A stretch of 64,000 nucleotides of DNA. Source: Propionicimonas sp. (GTDB lineage Bacteria; Actinomycetota; Actinomycetes; Propionibacteriales; Propionibacteriaceae). The stretch lies in the NCBI GenBank assembly GCA_013791955.1, contig VMSW01000004.1, positions 84,213 through 148,212 on the forward strand, read 5' to 3'. Position 1 is the stretch's first letter; every line of letters begins with the position of its first letter. The notes beneath the pieces were generated by a model. It was not told where the DNA came from and did not search any database. It saw nothing but the letters and a program-made list of their open reading frames with translations. A program made the translations under genes and the position numbers. Shown here piece by piece: positions 1-7,256 of the stretch.

Positions 1-978
1 GAGGGCCAGGAAGCCGGTGGCCAGCGCCGGGGTCAGGGTTTTGGACAAGGTGCCCAGCAGCACCACCCGGCCAGTCGCCGGGTCGTCGAGCGCGGCCAGT
101 GCTGGCAACGGCGAAGAGGTGTAGCGAAGTTCAGAGTCGTAGTCGTCCTCGATGATGACTACCTGGTTGGCGTGGGCCCATTCCAGCAACTCCTGGCGCC
201 GGTCAATCGGCAGCGAGCCGCCCAGCGGGTACTGGTGGCTGGGGGTGACCAGCAGCACCTCCGGGGCGTCCGGACCGGTAGGCAGGGCGCTGGTGACCAA
301 CCCGTGCTCGTCCACTGGCAACGGCATCACGGTGGCGCCGAAGCGCTCTGGCACCCGCCGCAACGACGGGTAGCCGGGATCTTCAACCCCGAACCGCAGG
401 CCGGTGGTGGCGCCCAGGGCCAGCAAGGTCAGCGCCAAGCCCTCGCGACCACCGGCGGTGACTGCGATTTGGGCCGGATCACGCACCACCGCGCGCATTC
501 GGCGCAAGTGCTCGGCCCATTCCAGCCGCAATTCCGGCAGGCCAAGCGCGGGTGAGGCGGTATCAGCCGGGGCGTTGGCGGCGTGCCGCCAGGCGGCTTT
601 CCAGGCCGGGCCGACCAGTTCTGCCGTCCAGGGGCGGCCAGGGCGGAGATCCAGGCCCGACGGCGGCTCGGGGTCAACCGGCCGAATGGAGGCCAGCGCT
701 GGTGGGTGGACGCGGCGCAACAGCGGGTTCACGATTGTTGATCGACCCATGCTGGCACTCAGGTAGCCCTCGGCCAGTAACTGGTCGTAGGCGGCCGTCA
801 CCGAGCCACGCGACACCCCGAGGTGATCGGCCAGGGCCCGACTGGAGGGCACCGGGTCGCCTGGGGCCAACACCTGGGCCGTAACCAGCTCGCGGAGTTG
901 GTTTGCCAGCTGTTCGGGCAGCGACCCGGCTCCCAGTTGGACGCGCAACGGGAGGGTGATTTCGGGGGTTCGCCGCAT
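1..978 (-). CDS. pdxR: MocR-family PLP-dependent transcriptional regulator, partial (runs off left edge)
   Basis: The frame is open from an ATG at 978 to the left edge (326 codons), so the C-terminus is missing. Residues about 15-80 form a GntR-type winged helix-turn-helix ([17 protein letters not shown]), and the rest is an aminotransferase-fold domain. The PLP lysine is visible in [10 protein letters not shown] near residue 313, and the cofactor motif [12 protein letters not shown] precedes it. Divergent transcription from pdxS, 79 bp away, is the usual arrangement for PdxR, which activates PLP synthesis and senses PLP. The function is inferred from the family and the neighbour; both are convincing. 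Confidence 0.9.
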   Translation of the reverse strand, partial: MRRTPEITLPLRVQLGAGSLPEQLANQLRELVTAQVLAPGDPVPSSRALADHLGVSRGSVTAAYDQLLAEGYLSASMGRSTIVNPLLRRVHPPALASIRPVDPEPPSGLDLRPGRPWTAELVGPAWKAAWRHAANAPADTASPALGLPELRLEWAEHLRRMRAVVRDPAQIAVTAGGREGLALTLLALGATTGLRFGVEDPGYPSLRRVPERFGATVMPLPVDEHGLVTSALPTGPDAPEVLLVTPSHQYPLGGSLPIDRRQELLEWAHANQVVIIEDDYDSELRYTSSPLPALAALDDPATGRVVLLGTLSKTLTPALATGFLAL

Positions 979-1001
979 GCCTTCAGGATACTGGATCACC
1001 T

Positions 1002-1046
1002 ACATTGGTCTAGTTCTGGATCTGGCGGGGGCCAGTAAGTGGCCTC
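1002..1046. promoter_or_regulatory. Candidate PdxR binding sites between pdxR and pdxS
   Basis: Two similar 11-mers, ACATTGGTCTA (1002-1012) and TAAGTGGCCTC (1036-1046), lie in direct orientation 34 bp apart in the divergent promoter region. They resemble the AAAGTGG-CTA type site that I recall for corynebacterial PdxR. The match is by eye and the motif is from memory. Confidence 0.4.
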
Positions 1047-1057
1047 AGGATGGGAGC

Positions 1058-1954
1058 ATGACGACAATCACTGGAACTCGCGCGGTCAAGCGCGGCCTGG
1101 CCGACATGCTCAAGGGCGGCGTGATCATGGACGTGGTCACCCCCGAACAGGCTCGCATTGCCGAGGACGCTGGCGCGGTTGCGGTGATGGCGCTGGAGCG
1201 CGTCCCGGCCGATATTCGTTCCCAGGGTGGCGTGGCGCGGATGAGCGACCCTGATCTGATCGCCGGCATCATCGAAGCGGTTTCCATTCCGGTGATGGCC
1301 AAGGCCCGCATTGGCCACTTCGTCGAGGCTCAGGTGCTGCAGCAACTCAAGGTCGACTACATCGACGAGTCCGAGGTGCTTTCGCCAGCCGACTACCTCC
1401 ATCACATCGACAAGCACGCTTTCACCGTCCCCTTCGTTTGTGGCGCGACCAACCTCGGCGAGGCGCTGCGGCGCATCTCCGAAGGTGCGGCCATGATCCG
1501 CTCCAAGGGTGAAGCAGGCACGGGCGACGTGTCTGAGGCGGTCAAGCACATCCGGACGATCCGGGCCGAGATCGCTGGGCTGCGGGCGGCTTTCGAGACT
1601 AACCCCGAAGAGCTCTACGTCGCCGCCAAGGAGCTGCAGGCGCCGATCGACCTGGTGCGCGAGGTGGCCGAGACTGGCAAGCTGCCGGTGGTGCTGTTCA
1701 CCGCAGGTGGCGTGGCGACCCCGGCTGACGCCGCCCTGCTGATGCAGCTCGGAGCTGAGGGTGTGTTCGTCGGCTCGGGCATCTTCAAGTCTGGTGACCC
1801 GGCCAAGCGCGCCGCCGCGATCGTGAAGGCCACCGCGGCATTCGACGACCCGGCCGTGATCACCGAGACCTCCCGTGGCCTGGGCGAGGCGATGGTCGGA
1901 ATCAACGTGGCCGACGTTCCGGCCCCGCACCGGTTGGCCGAGCGGGGTTGGTGA
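1058..1954 (+). CDS. pdxS: Pyridoxal 5'-phosphate synthase lyase subunit PdxS
   Basis: This is a 298-residue TIM-barrel synthase subunit that makes PLP from ribose 5-phosphate, glyceraldehyde 3-phosphate and ammonia delivered by PdxT. The family start is clear ([20 protein letters not shown]), and the catalytic lysine lies in [10 protein letters not shown] (about K82). The second lysine region [11 protein letters not shown] and the phosphate-binding [13 protein letters not shown] are present. An upstream in-frame ATG at 956 would add a non-homologous tail; ATG 1058 gives the normal PdxS N-terminus and follows GGGAG. It is followed by pdxT. Confidence 0.97.
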   Translation: MTTITGTRAVKRGLADMLKGGVIMDVVTPEQARIAEDAGAVAVMALERVPADIRSQGGVARMSDPDLIAGIIEAVSIPVMAKARIGHFVEAQVLQQLKVDYIDESEVLSPADYLHHIDKHAFTVPFVCGATNLGEALRRISEGAAMIRSKGEAGTGDVSEAVKHIRTIRAEIAGLRAAFETNPEELYVAAKELQAPIDLVREVAETGKLPVVLFTAGGVATPADAALLMQLGAEGVFVGSGIFKSGDPAKRAAAIVKATAAFDDPAVITETSRGLGEAMVGINVADVPAPHRLAERGW

Positions 1955-1990
1955 TGGTGAGGCAGTTGCCTCGGCCCACTGAAGGCTCGG

Positions 1991-2068
1991 GCTTCGACGG
2001 GCTCAGCCAACTTGGCGTTCAGTTCGCTGACTTGGTGTCCGCCCAGTTCCCTGAGCTTGTCGAAGGGT
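1991..2068. repeat. Repeat family A, copy 1 (inverted-repeat element between pdxS and pdxT)
   Basis: Arm CTTCGACGGGCTCAG (1992-2006) is nearly complementary to CTGAGCTTGTCGAAG (2051-2065). The same arms recur at 5829, 33701 and 63859. The right arm reads into GAAGGG, which serves as the ribosome binding site of pdxT. Confidence 0.85.
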
Positions 2069-2075
2069 CGAAGCG

Positions 2076-2684
2076 GTGAGCACCACCGTCGGCGTCCTGG
2101 GTCTCCAAGGGGGCGTGAGCGAGCATGTCGAACTGCTCGACTCCCTCGGGGTGCGTACCTGTCTGCTGCGCAGCCCGTCCGATCTGCTAGGGGCGGACGG
2201 GCTGCGCGTGGACGCGGTCGTCCTACCGGGTGGGGAGTCCTCGGTGATCGACCGGTTGCTACGCACCTTCGGGTTGTTCGACCCGTTGCGCGCAGCCATC
2301 GGGGCTGGCCTACCGACCTTGGGCACCTGTGCCGGGTTGATTCTGCTCGCTGACAAGGTGCTAGATCCGGCGCCGGGTCAGCAATCGCTGGCGGTGCTGG
2401 ACGCGACCGTGCGCCGCAACGCTTTCGGCTCGCAGGTGGATTCGGCCGAAGTAGATCTGGAAACCAGTGACGGCCCGGTCAAGGTGGCCTTCATTCGGGC
2501 ACCGCAGGTGGTAGCTACCGGGCCAGCTGTAACGGTGATCGCTCGCCGTGGTGAGGCCATTGTTGGGGCGCGCCAGGGGGCAATCACCGGATTGGCCTTC
2601 CACCCGGAGGTCACTGGTGAAGCCCGCTTCCACCGTCGGCTGATCGCTGATGCCGGAGCCACGGCGCTCGCCGAGGCTGGCTAA
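2076..2684 (+). CDS. pdxT: Pyridoxal 5'-phosphate synthase glutaminase subunit PdxT
   Basis: This is a 202-residue class I glutamine amidotransferase that hydrolyses glutamine and channels ammonia to PdxS. Its triad is visible: the nucleophile Cys85 in GTCAGLILLA and His176/Glu178 in FHPEV. The N-terminal LGLQGGVSEH and LPGGESS loops are typical. The start is GTG at 2076, with GAAGGG at 2062-2067 eight bases upstream; that Shine-Dalgarno lies within repeat A. The 121-bp gap after pdxS is filled mostly by the repeat, so the operon was probably interrupted by it. Confidence 0.96.
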   Translation: MSTTVGVLGLQGGVSEHVELLDSLGVRTCLLRSPSDLLGADGLRVDAVVLPGGESSVIDRLLRTFGLFDPLRAAIGAGLPTLGTCAGLILLADKVLDPAPGQQSLAVLDATVRRNAFGSQVDSAEVDLETSDGPVKVAFIRAPQVVATGPAVTVIARRGEAIVGARQGAITGLAFHPEVTGEARFHRRLIADAGATALAEAG

Positions 2685-2755
2685 CTCGACGGTGCTGGGC
2701 GGTGCGCAATTGCCGCCGTTGGTTTGGTCCCCGCCACTGTGATCGCTAGCCTTCA

Positions 2756-2849
2756 TCACGAGGGGAGTACTTCCCAAGTCGCCCGCGGTCAATACGAACA
2801 CCCAGTGTTCCCGTGAGCGCACCCGCCAAGGGTGAAGGAGACCTCACAG
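2756..2849 (+). promoter_or_regulatory. yybP-ykoY (manganese) riboswitch aptamer candidate upstream of terC
   Basis: The leader contains GAGGGGAGTA (2760-2769) and, about 65 bases later, GGTGAAGGAGACCTC (2831-2845). Together these match the conserved L1 (GGGGAGUA) and GAGAC-type segments of the yybP-ykoY family. GAGG (2760-2763) can pair with CCTC (2842-2845) as the closing helix P1. This RNA class is known to precede TerC/Alx-type genes, and the next gene is a TerC protein. No covariance model could be run. Confidence 0.7.
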
Positions 2850-2865
2850 TAGAACTGTGAGAGGA
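2843..2865 (+). promoter_or_regulatory. Shine-Dalgarno-sequestering hairpin, riboswitch expression platform
   Basis: CTCACAGT (2843-2850) and ACTGTGAG (2854-2861) form a perfect 8-bp stem with a 3-nt loop. The stem covers the start of the Shine-Dalgarno GAGAGGA (2859-2865) six bases before ATG 2872. The CTC at 2843-2845 is also needed for aptamer helix P1, so the two structures exclude each other. Ligand-stabilised P1 would free the ribosome binding site. Confidence 0.6.
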
Positions 2866-2871
2866 CCCAAC

Positions 2872-3855
2872 ATGATCAGCACACCGCTCGAAGTCGGCAT
2901 CGGCACTCCGCTGCTGTGGGGCGTGAGCCTCGCGGTGGTGTTGGCGATGTTCCTGATCGACTTCCTGATCACCCGCAAACCCCACGACGTGAGTATGAAA
3001 GAGGCCGTCAGCTGGTCGGCCTTTTACCTCGCGCTCCCACTGGCCTTCGGGGTCTGGATTTGGTTCGCCTTTGGGGCGCAGATCGGGCTGGAGTTCTACG
3101 CCGGCTACCTGGTGGAGAAATCGCTCAGCGTCGACAACCTGTTCGTTTTCATGTTGCTGCTGGCCTCCTTCGCAGTTCCCCGCGAGTTGCAGCAGCGCGT
3201 CCTGTTGATCGGGGTGGCTGGAGCGTTGGTGCTGCGGGGGGTCTTCATCGCCCTGGGGGCGGCGATGCTGGCCAACTTCGCCTGGACCTTCTTGCTGTTC
3301 GGGGCGATCCTGCTGGCCACTGCGGTGAAGGTGTACACCGACGCCCGTAGCCCCGGCGATCACCAGATCGATCCGGGCCAGCTGCGAATCGTGAAGCTGG
3401 CCCGCCGCTTCTTCGCGGTGACCGATGGCTACCACGGCTCCCGGATGAGCCTTCGGGTGGACGGGCGCCGTGCCATCACCCCATTGGCCCTGGCCACTTT
3501 GGCCATTTTGGCTACCGACGTCGTTTTCGCCGTTGATTCGGTGCCAGCGGTTTACGGCATTACTGGTGACCCCTACCTGGTTTTCGTCACCAACGCCTTC
3601 GCTCTGTTGGGCCTGCGGGCGCTCTACTTCGTCCTCGAAGGGGCGCTGGGGGCGCTGGTGCATCTTGGCTATGGCCTGGCCGTGATCCTGGCGTTCATCG
3701 GGGTGAAACTGGTGCTGCATTGGGCGCATGGCATTTGGGCCTGGGTGCCGACGGTGCCCACCCTGGCCTCACTGGCGGTGATCGTGGCCATTTTGGCGAC
3801 CGTCATTTTCACCAGCCTGATGGCCACCCGCAAGCAGCGCGCCGATTTGGAGTAG
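2872..3855 (+). CDS. TerC family integral membrane protein
   Basis: This 327-residue polytopic protein has about nine hydrophobic segments. It carries the family acidic motifs EKSLSVDNLFVF (near residue 80) and TDVVFAVDSVPAV (near residue 215). TerC/Alx proteins are linked to manganese export or loading of secreted metalloproteins, and to tellurite resistance. ATG 2872 is chosen because GAGAGGA lies six bases upstream; a GTG at 2857 falls inside the leader hairpin. The manganese-type riboswitch upstream favours a role in Mn homeostasis rather than tellurite resistance. Confidence 0.92.
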   Translation: MISTPLEVGIGTPLLWGVSLAVVLAMFLIDFLITRKPHDVSMKEAVSWSAFYLALPLAFGVWIWFAFGAQIGLEFYAGYLVEKSLSVDNLFVFMLLLASFAVPRELQQRVLLIGVAGALVLRGVFIALGAAMLANFAWTFLLFGAILLATAVKVYTDARSPGDHQIDPGQLRIVKLARRFFAVTDGYHGSRMSLRVDGRRAITPLALATLAILATDVVFAVDSVPAVYGITGDPYLVFVTNAFALLGLRALYFVLEGALGALVHLGYGLAVILAFIGVKLVLHWAHGIWAWVPTVPTLASLAVIVAILATVIFTSLMATRKQRADLE

Positions 3856-3864
3856 CCAGACTGG

Positions 3865-4791
3865 TCAGCTCAGCTGCAGCACCCGGAGGATGCTGGCGCC
3901 AATGATCACCGCGGTGAGCACTGCCAAGCCGAGAAGTTGCAGCTGGGTTCGGTTCTGGCGCGGAGCGAAGATGATGATCACCGAAGCGGCCAGACCACCC
4001 ACCAGCCCGCCCAAGTGCCCCTGCCAGGAAATTGAGGAGTTGGTGAAGGTGAAGACCACGTTGATTCCCAACCAGATCAGCACCGATCTCATGTCACCGC
4101 CGGTGCGGTAGGTGAGCACCAACAGGGCGCCGATCAGTCCAAACACCGCGCCGGAGGCGCCCAGGGTCGGGTTCATTGAGTCGGAAAGCCAGAGCACTGC
4201 GGCCGAGCCGGCCAAAGCCGAGAGCAGATAGACGGTGAGAAACCAGACCCGACCGAAGACCCGTTCCAGCATGGGCCCGAGGAACCAAAGCGCCAGCATG
4301 TTCAGGCCGATGTGCAAGACCTCGATGTGGGTGAAGGCGCTGGTGATTGGCTGCCACCATTCGCCGCTACTCACCCCGCCCGCCATCCACATGCCCTGGT
4401 CCTTCAGTGCGCAACCAGCTTTATCAACATTGGGGAAGTAGCGGCTCGGATCGCCAGCCACCGCGCAGTACCCGCCCGGCGTCAACGCCAGCCGCTCGGC
4501 CAGCCAGCTGTTGGCGCCACCGGTGACCAGAATGGCCACCCACACCGCCACGTTGATCCCGATCAGCACGATGGTGGTGATCGCCGGGTTGCTGGACCGC
4601 GCACCGCCGTAAGGACCTTGCCCTTGGCGAGTTTGCCTGGCGCCCTCGCGGACGCAGTCTGGGCATTGGAAACCAACCGCTGCACTGATCATGCAGTCGC
4701 CACAGATCGGTCGTCCACACCGCTGACAGGCGATGTAGGTGGGCTTGTCGGGGTGACGGTAGCAAGGCGCGGCCACCGGCGGTTGAGTCAT
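3865..4791 (-). CDS. Rhomboid family intramembrane serine protease with N-terminal zinc finger
   Basis: About 308 residues. The N-terminus holds a B-box-like zinc finger (CYRHPDKPTYIACQRC, then ICGDC and CPDC). It is followed by six or more transmembrane segments of a rhomboid domain. The catalytic serine is in GASGAVFGLIGA and the catalytic histidine in GHLGGLVGG. A long loop between TM1 and TM2 carries two cysteines. ATG 4791 is chosen; a GTG nine bases further upstream is possible. Rhomboids cleave membrane-anchored substrates; the substrate is unknown. It is convergent with terC (9 bp between stops). Confidence 0.93.
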   Translation of the reverse strand: MTQPPVAAPCYRHPDKPTYIACQRCGRPICGDCMISAAVGFQCPDCVREGARQTRQGQGPYGGARSSNPAITTIVLIGINVAVWVAILVTGGANSWLAERLALTPGGYCAVAGDPSRYFPNVDKAGCALKDQGMWMAGGVSSGEWWQPITSAFTHIEVLHIGLNMLALWFLGPMLERVFGRVWFLTVYLLSALAGSAAVLWLSDSMNPTLGASGAVFGLIGALLVLTYRTGGDMRSVLIWLGINVVFTFTNSSISWQGHLGGLVGGLAASVIIIFAPRQNRTQLQLLGLAVLTAVIIGASILRVLQLS

Positions 4792-4841
4792 GCGCGCCAC
4801 GATACCTGGCGCCGGTTTCCAACACTGAGATACTCGTCAGC

Positions 4842-5852
4842 GTGAAGAAGGTTGCGCTGGTACTTGGCTCAGGTGGGGCACGCGGCTACGCACATATTGG
4901 CGCGCTGCAGATATTGAACGAACGTGGCTACGAGGTGACTGCGATCGCAGGCGCTTCGATTGGGGCGTTAGTGGGCGGGCTGCACGCCTCGGGAGGGCTG
5001 ACCGAATACACCGATTGGGTCACCGGCCTGAGCGCACGGGACGTCCGTAAGCTGATCGATCCGGTGCTGCCAGGTCCGGGCCTGATGAAGCTGGAACGAG
5101 TGCTCGGACGGATGGCTGAGATTCTCGACGGAGTCCTCATCGAGGACCTGCCCATTCCCTACACCGCGGTGGCCACCGATATCGGTGCCAGCCGCGAGGT
5201 GTGGTTCACCTCTGGGCCATTGGAGGTGGCCATTCGGGCATCAGTGGGCATTCCCGGCATCGTCACGCCAATCATGGTCAACGGCCGACTTCTGGTTGAT
5301 GGTGGCGTGATTAACCCAGTGCCGATGGAGCCGGTGATCGGTGCCGATGTCGACTTCACCATGGCGGTCAGTTTGAGTGGCCCGAAAGATCACCGCGAGG
5401 TGCTGACCCCGGCCAAGGAGTCCGCGGCACAACGTCCGGCCAATGAGTGGCTCGACCGCTTCACGAAGGGCGCCGCGGGGGTTTGGGACAACGACTTCGT
5501 GGCCTCGATCATGACCAGATTCGGTAGGGGTGAGGACGCGGACGCGCAACCCCCGGCCTACGAACCAGCCCCAGCTGGGTTGAGCATCACTGATGTGACC
5601 ACCATGTCCTTGGACACGATGGGCGCTCTGATCACCCGTTTCCGGCTGGCCGCGCTGCCGCCCGACGTGCTGGTGACGGTGCCCGGGGACTCGGCCAAGT
5701 CATTGGACTTCCATCGCGCCGAAGAGCTGATCGCCTTGGGTCGCAGGCTGACTGAGAAAGCGCTGGACGATGCTCTTGGCGAGAGCTCGGCGCAACGGGA
5801 GACTCCAGAGATCGTGGGTGTGGTCGGCCCTTCGACAAGCTCAGGGAACTGA
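4842..5852 (+). CDS. Patatin-like phospholipase / RssA-type esterase
   Basis: 336 residues. The oxyanion-hole motif GSGGARG is at about residues 9-15, the nucleophile elbow GASIG at about 38-42 and the dyad aspartate in VDGGVINPVP. All parts needed for a Ser-Asp lipid acyl hydrolase are therefore present. The start is GTG 4842, 50 bp from the divergent rhomboid gene. The last residues (PSTSSGN) are encoded by repeat A at 5829-5848, so the natural C-terminus was replaced or extended by the repeat. The physiological lipid substrate cannot be read from sequence. Confidence 0.92.
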   Translation: MKKVALVLGSGGARGYAHIGALQILNERGYEVTAIAGASIGALVGGLHASGGLTEYTDWVTGLSARDVRKLIDPVLPGPGLMKLERVLGRMAEILDGVLIEDLPIPYTAVATDIGASREVWFTSGPLEVAIRASVGIPGIVTPIMVNGRLLVDGGVINPVPMEPVIGADVDFTMAVSLSGPKDHREVLTPAKESAAQRPANEWLDRFTKGAAGVWDNDFVASIMTRFGRGEDADAQPPAYEPAPAGLSITDVTTMSLDTMGALITRFRLAALPPDVLVTVPGDSAKSLDFHRAEELIALGRRLTEKALDDALGESSAQRETPEIVGVVGPSTSSGN

Positions 5853-5889
5853 GGGAACTGAGGGAACGCAGGGAACCGGAGGAACCGAG
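5829..5889. repeat. Repeat family A, copy 2, running into a degenerate 9-bp tandem repeat
   Basis: CCTTCGACAAGCTCAGGGAA lies at 5829-5848, inside the end of the patatin gene. From 5844 it continues as about five degenerate tandem units (GGGAACTGA, GGGAACTGA, GGGAACGCA, GGGAACCGGA, GGAACCGA) reaching 5889, in the space between two convergent genes. Confidence 0.8.
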
Positions 5890-5890
5890 T

Positions 5891-6589
5891 TCAGTCGCGC
5901 ACGCCGACGTCGACCAAGTGATGGCGCAGGTCGTGGAGGAAGTAGCGACCGAGGGTGTCCAGGGTGAATACCGAGCCGTTACTGCGCCGGCCAGGACGGG
6001 GCCACTCATCGGCCTCGATTCCAGCCCAGACCGCGGCATTCACCTTGGCGGCGGTGGCGATCTCATCGGCGACCATCGCGGGATCCTGCTCCCAGTAGCG
6101 ATCATCGATCGCGGTGGCGTCCTGATCCCAGTTCTCGAAGACCGGGTCGTCTTGGTCCCCGATCAGCACTGCCCGCTCGGCGAAGACCAGCAGGACATCG
6201 CGGACGTGGCAGGCGTACTCCAAAGGCGACCACACCTGAGGGGCCGGACGGGTGCGGACGTCTGGTCGGGCCAGCACCTCGGCCCACGGTCCAGTGGCCT
6301 GCAGCACAAGTTCGGGTAGCTCGCTGGGCTGGATCTCGGCGCCCAGGTAGCCGCATTCGGGACAGCGGGCCTGGAGGACCCACGTCCAATCCTTGTCGTC
6401 GGGGACGGGTGCGGTCGGTTCACTCATAGTTCCTCCTGGCATCCTGACGGTCACTGAGCCGGAATCCAGGTCCAACGGCTTGGGCCCGGATGCGCCAGCG
6501 TCCTGATCGACGACCAAGATCTTCTCCAGGTCGCGCTGCTCCTCCTGATGGCGAAATCCGGGTTGGAAAATCTGGAAAAGCTCACTCAT
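5891..6589 (-). CDS. DUF6191-like segment fused in frame to a DinB-family protein
   Basis: One open frame covers two parts. Residues 1-50 (MSELFQIFQPGFRHQEEQ ... DLDSGSVTV) resemble small DUF6191-type proteins. From residue 55 on (MSEPTAPVP) comes a DinB-fold protein of 178 residues with CPECGY, YACHVRDV and HDLRHHLVDV; its histidines are placed as a metal triad. A strong AGGAGG four bases before the internal ATG at 6427 suggests that the DinB part is also, or only, made separately. The upstream ATG 6589 overlaps the DUF2199 stop (ATGAGTGA), implying coupling. Enzymatic role unknown; DinB-fold proteins often act as thiol-dependent transferases. Confidence 0.75.
   Translation of the reverse strand: MSELFQIFQPGFRHQEEQRDLEKILVVDQDAGASGPKPLDLDSGSVTVRMPGGTMSEPTAPVPDDKDWTWVLQARCPECGYLGAEIQPSELPELVLQATGPWAEVLARPDVRTRPAPQVWSPLEYACHVRDVLLVFAERAVLIGDQDDPVFENWDQDATAIDDRYWEQDPAMVADEIATAAKVNAAVWAGIEADEWPRPGRRSNGSVFTLDTLGRYFLHDLRHHLVDVGVRD
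6425..6437 (-). promoter_or_regulatory. Internal ribosome binding site for the DinB part
   Basis: On the minus strand AGGAGGAACTATG spans 6437-6425. It is a near-perfect Shine-Dalgarno, and it decides that ATG 6427 is a real start even though the frame is open for another 54 codons upstream. Confidence 0.75.
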
Positions 6590-7121
6590 CGGTTCGGTGC
6601 CTGACCAGTCCGGCCAGTTCGGCGACGCGGTGCACTCCGATCCCTTCTCGTTGCTCCCAAGCAATCGAGTGGTGGGATCCGGGGGAGAGCATCAGTATTG
6701 GCACCTGTCCAAGATCGCGGGTGTGGACGGTAACTGACAAGCCCCTGGTGGGTTGTTCGTACGGCAACTCAGTGGCCAACCGACCAAGTAGCGGTGCAAC
6801 GGCGGCGCGGTTCGGATCACTCCAAACCCGAGCAACTTCGCTCATCGATAGCTCGTCCAGTTCCACCCAGACCGACCAAACGAAGATGCCAAAGTCAGTC
6901 TCGTCCACTGGAAGTTGGAGGTGCCCCCGCAGGAAAAGCCTGGTGCTGCCGTTGCAGGGCAGGATGCAGACGTCCGGGGTGAGCTCGGCCTCGAGGCGCT
7001 CGCCGGGGTTGACCCGCAGCCAGTCGTCGGGGGCGCGGGGGCCGAGGAGTTTGGCCACGTTCCGGTGCACCCTGTGGCAAACCTTGCACTCAAGGTTGGA
7101 GCTGCCGGTCAAACGGGCCAT
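6582..7121 (-). CDS. DUF2199 domain-containing protein
   Basis: 179 residues. The N-terminus carries a CxxC pair (ECKVCHRVH), followed by the pattern LGPRAPDDWLRVNPGER and a C-terminal half (LLGRLATELPYEQPTRGLSVTVHTR) typical of DUF2199 proteins. The function of the family is not known. ATG 7121 is preceded by GGAGGA; the frame continues upstream without homology. The stop overlaps the start of the DUF6191/DinB frame, so the two are translationally coupled. Confidence 0.85.
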   Translation of the reverse strand: MARLTGSSNLECKVCHRVHRNVAKLLGPRAPDDWLRVNPGERLEAELTPDVCILPCNGSTRLFLRGHLQLPVDETDFGIFVWSVWVELDELSMSEVARVWSDPNRAAVAPLLGRLATELPYEQPTRGLSVTVHTRDLGQVPILMLSPGSHHSIAWEQREGIGVHRVAELAGLVRHRTDE

Positions 7122-7213
7122 GCATTCGATTGTCCTCCACCACTGCGAGTGTCGTGGCGAATCCGGTAAATCCCGGTTCACGGCCCCGTTCCGTGGAATC
7201 CGGGCAAGACGGA

Positions 7214-7241
7214 TCGCCCGCGGGCGGTCAACCGCGGGCGA
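7214..7241 (-). terminator. Hairpin downstream of the deaminase-like gene
   Basis: TCGCCCGCGG (7214-7223) and CCGCGGGCGA (7232-7241) form a perfect 10-bp GC-rich stem with an 8-nt loop. It lies 15 bp past the stop of the gene at 7257. There is no clear T-tract. Confidence 0.5.
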
Positions 7242-7256
7242 CCCGAGCAACTGGGC

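Noticed and set aside
1010..1930. Long minus-strand frame opposite pdxS (306 residues)
   Set aside because: It is a shadow of pdxS; the sequence is His/Arg-rich with no family motif.
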